Shown: in pieces, positions 20,307 through 22,312 of the stretch
How positions within the stretch are numbered: position 1 is the stretch's first letter
Layout of the letters: every line of letters starts with the position of its first letter
Origin: a virus
Virus record (IMG/VR): IMGVR_UViG_3300032898_000122
Coordinates: 1-22,312 of that record
DNA: 22,312 nt
Reading direction: 5' to 3' (one strand)
Translations under genes and position numbers: made by a program
The notes under the pieces: generated by a model
What the model was told of the DNA's origin: nothing
Database searches by the model: none
What the model saw: only the letters and a program-made list of their open reading frames with translations

Positions 20307-21898
20307 CGGCGATCGTGGTCCGCGGAGACGCCCGGAGCCTGCCGCTGCCCGACGAGTCGGTCGACTTGATCGTCACGAGCCCGCCGTACTACAACATTCG
20401 GTCGTACGAAGATGCTGGCGAGCACTACGCCGGGCAGATCGGCGACGAGAAGACGCCCGGCGAGTACATCGACAATCTGCTCGACTGCACTGCCGAGTGG
20501 ATGCGTGTCCTGAAGCCGACCGGGTCGATCTTCGTCAACATCGGCGACGTCTACTCAGTCCGAGCGGACGGCTCAGCTGCGCGGACCTGGCGTGCCGACC
20601 GCGCCAACGCGATCCCCGGCCGCCGGAACACGACGAGCTTCGCCCGGCGTAAGAGTCTCCTAGGGCTGCCGCAGCGTTACATGCTCGCGTGCATTGACGA
20701 GCTCGACCTGATCTGCCGCGCCGAGATCATCTGGGCTAAGCCGGACGCGACACCAGAGTCAGTGAAAGACCGGGTCCGTCGCGCTCATGAGCAGGTGTTC
20801 CACTTCACGAAGGAGCCGGTCTACTACTCGGCGATCGATGACATCCGGATCGAGAACAGCGGCTACATCCGCAATAACGCTACCCGGAAGACTGCGCCCG
20901 GCCAGAAGCCGCGCACGCTTGCAGACCGGGTCAACCCGCTCGGCGCTCTGCCCGGTTCAGTGTGGGAAATCGCAGCGCAGCCGCTCAAGTTGCCGGCCGA
21001 ACTAGGCGTTGAGCATCACGCAGCCTTTCCGCTGAACCTGGCAAGGAAGGTTGTTCTCGGATGGTCGCCGACTGGCGTCTGCGTTGCATGCGGCGAAGGT
21101 CGCCGCCCGGTCCCGGTCGCTGTAGCTCTCGACATGAGCCGCCCGCAGGCGCGCCGCGCACACCAGTTGGCCGAGCAGGCCGGACTGACCGAGAATCACC
21201 TAGCCGCGTTGCTATCGGTTGGCATCAGCGACACCGGCCGCGGTGCCGCAACCCAGTCAGGCACCGGGAAGAACACGCCGGAGGTCTACGCCCTAGCAGA
21301 CCAGGCAAGAACGGTTCTCGGCGGATACGCCCGCGAGTACCTGCTCCGGCGCCCGACTCGCTTCGACTATGCATGCGACTGCACCCCGTACACCAACCAT
21401 CCTGAGCGGCGCGGCACCGATCTGCACTCGCAGACGTCCCGCTCGGTGCGTGGAATGAACGACGGTCGCGCCGGCGAGCGCTATCGGCAGTCCGCGCTGG
21501 CCTGGACTTGTTCGGCGATACCGCAGTCGTCCGCCTGTCGAGCCAGGGCGACCGGCACCGGTCCCGGCCGCCATTCGCCGACGCGCTCGGCGCGATCACC
21601 ACGACCCGCGATGAGGCAATCGCGACTGCGCCGTTCCTCACGTTGCTGCGGTCCGGACGGGACCGGAACATCGGCATCGACGAGCCGCTTGCGACCATCG
21701 TCGCTAACGGGTCGAATCACGGCCTGGTGCTGCCGCTCGGCGGCTTCAACCGCAAGGCCGATCCCACTACGACCGGCGAGCCGTTCCGGACCCGTGTCAC
21801 CCGTGACACTGAGGCGCTGTTCACCAACGAGCCGTTCATCACGATGCTCCGCAACAACCAGACCGTGCGCGGCATCAGGACGCCGATGGCGACGGTGA
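20303..21898 (+). CDS. N4/N6-type DNA methyltransferase, C terminus disrupted by frame change
   Basis: A beta-class DNA amino-methyltransferase. From the GTG at 20303 (overlapping the dnaB stop) the catalytic motif IV SPPYYN is at residues 26-31. GLPQRYMLACID, IIWAKPDATPES, FHFTKEPVYY and GSVWEIAAQPLK follow, and AAFPLNLARKVVLGWSP at about 240-255. A zinc-like CVAC (260-263) and CDC (358-360) surround an inserted helical region. Beta-class enzymes should then have the DPFxGxGTT motif for S-adenosylmethionine; none is present. The reading frame becomes meaningless (Arg/Ser/Pro-rich) after about position 21499, where the next base frame takes over sensible coding. The stop at 21898 is therefore artificial. 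Either the gene is a remnant, or the sequence has a missing segment or base. Confidence 0.75.
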   Translation: MTAIVVRGDARSLPLPDESVDLIVTSPPYYNIRSYEDAGEHYAGQIGDEKTPGEYIDNLLDCTAEWMRVLKPTGSIFVNIGDVYSVRADGSAARTWRADRANAIPGRRNTTSFARRKSLLGLPQRYMLACIDELDLICRAEIIWAKPDATPESVKDRVRRAHEQVFHFTKEPVYYSAIDDIRIENSGYIRNNATRKTAPGQKPRTLADRVNPLGALPGSVWEIAAQPLKLPAELGVEHHAAFPLNLARKVVLGWSPTGVCVACGEGRRPVPVAVALDMSRPQARRAHQLAEQAGLTENHLAALLSVGISDTGRGAATQSGTGKNTPEVYALADQARTVLGGYAREYLLRRPTRFDYACDCTPYTNHPERRGTDLHSQTSRSVRGMNDGRAGERYRQSALAWTCSAIPQSSACRARATGTGPGRHSPTRSARSPRPAMRQSRLRRSSRCCGPDGTGTSASTSRLRPSSLTGRITAWCCRSAASTARPIPLRPASRSGPVSPVTLRRCSPTSRSSRCSATTRPCAASGRRWRR

Positions 21899-22312
21899 CC
21901 ACTTCCGGTTCTCATCACGCACTCACGGTGCCGCCGTTCATGCTGCGGAACTACGGCGGCAACTGCGAGCCGCAGCACAACGTAGAACGGGTCACCGAGC
22001 CTGTGGGCACGATCACGGTCCGGGACCATCACGCCCTCGTGATCCCTTATCGCCGCGGCAGGGCGACAACGACCCGCGAGCCCATGCACACCGTCGCGAC
22101 CCGCGACTCAATGGCCATGGTGCAGCCCGATGACACCGACATCGCCGAGTGCCGGCTGCGGATGCTGAAGCCCCGCGAGCATCTGCGCGCCCAGCGGTTC
22201 CCGGACGACTACATCGTGACCGGCAATCAGGGCGAGCAGACCATGCAGGCGGGCAACGCGGTCAGCTCCAACGTCGCGCACTGGCTCGGCCGCGCTGTCG
22301 CGAAGGTGCTGT
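21499..22312 (+). pseudogene. C-terminal half of a C5-cytosine DNA methyltransferase (partial)
   Basis: The frame beginning GLDLFGDTAVVRL at 21499 stays open to the window end. It shows several repeats of the target-recognition type found in phage and actinobacterial C5 methylases (LATIVANGSNHGLVLPLGG, EPFITMLRNN, MATVTTSGSHHALTVPPF, VGTITVRDHHALVIPY). The closing motifs IX and X are visible: RLRMLKPREHLRAQRFPDDYIVTGNQ and MQAGNAVSSNVAHWLG. The catalytic first half (FxGxGG, the PCQ loop, ENV) is absent upstream. No ATG or GTG with a ribosome site opens this frame. It is in -1 relation to the upstream methylase frame, so it is a fused remnant or a sequencing or assembly artefact. The true end lies beyond the window. 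Confidence 0.75.

Overview
The window is high-GC actinobacterial DNA. The evidence is strong GC bias, frequent GTG starts, TAGnnT-type -10 boxes and a WhiB-family protein, a family confined to Actinobacteria and their phages and plasmids. It reads as part of a mobile element: a conjugative plasmid or actinomycete integrative-conjugative element, or a plasmid-like prophage. A transfer-type module is joined to a phage-type replication and recombination module. I see no capsid, tail, terminase, integrase, relaxase, partition or SSB gene, no rRNA or tRNA, and no CRISPR array. The host genus cannot be fixed from the sequence.

Left arm (3-5669, minus strand): a compact operon read leftward. It starts with a WhiB-like regulator, then an exported lytic-transglycosylase-like protein, several small membrane proteins, a 667-aa FtsK/SpoIIIE DNA pump with a C-terminal gamma winged helix, and more small membrane proteins. 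The likely role is peptidoglycan opening plus double-stranded DNA transfer, as in Streptomyces TraB systems. It faces a divergent GntR-type repressor (5754-6299, compare KorSA of pSAM2). A perfect 28-bp palindrome lies in the shared promoter region.

Middle (6300-8746): a 404-bp non-coding stretch rich in inverted repeats, two unrecognised membrane proteins, and an XRE regulator on the minus strand facing a second XRE regulator (8747) that appears to be transcribed without a leader.

Right arm A (8747-16959, plus strand): one long, tightly overlapping early-gene operon. It encodes a GIY-YIG nuclease, small unknowns, a YqaJ exonuclease, RecT annealase, an HNH nuclease, a DEDDh exonuclease, a RuvC-like resolvase, a second HNH protein with a helix-turn-helix, and a small Cys/His protein. 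It ends at a strong hairpin (17030-17071).

Right arm B (17365-22312): a lambda-O-like initiator whose coding sequence carries seven iteron copies and an AT-rich patch, so the replication origin is probably inside the gene. It is followed by a probable helicase loader, a DnaB helicase, and a DNA methyltransferase region. In that region an N4/N6 methylase loses its frame and runs into the C-terminal half of a C5-cytosine methylase, which looks like a deletion or frameshift scar.

Together the genes suggest an element that replicates like a lambdoid or SPP1-type phage (initiator, loader, helicase, recombinase) but transfers like a Streptomyces conjugative element.
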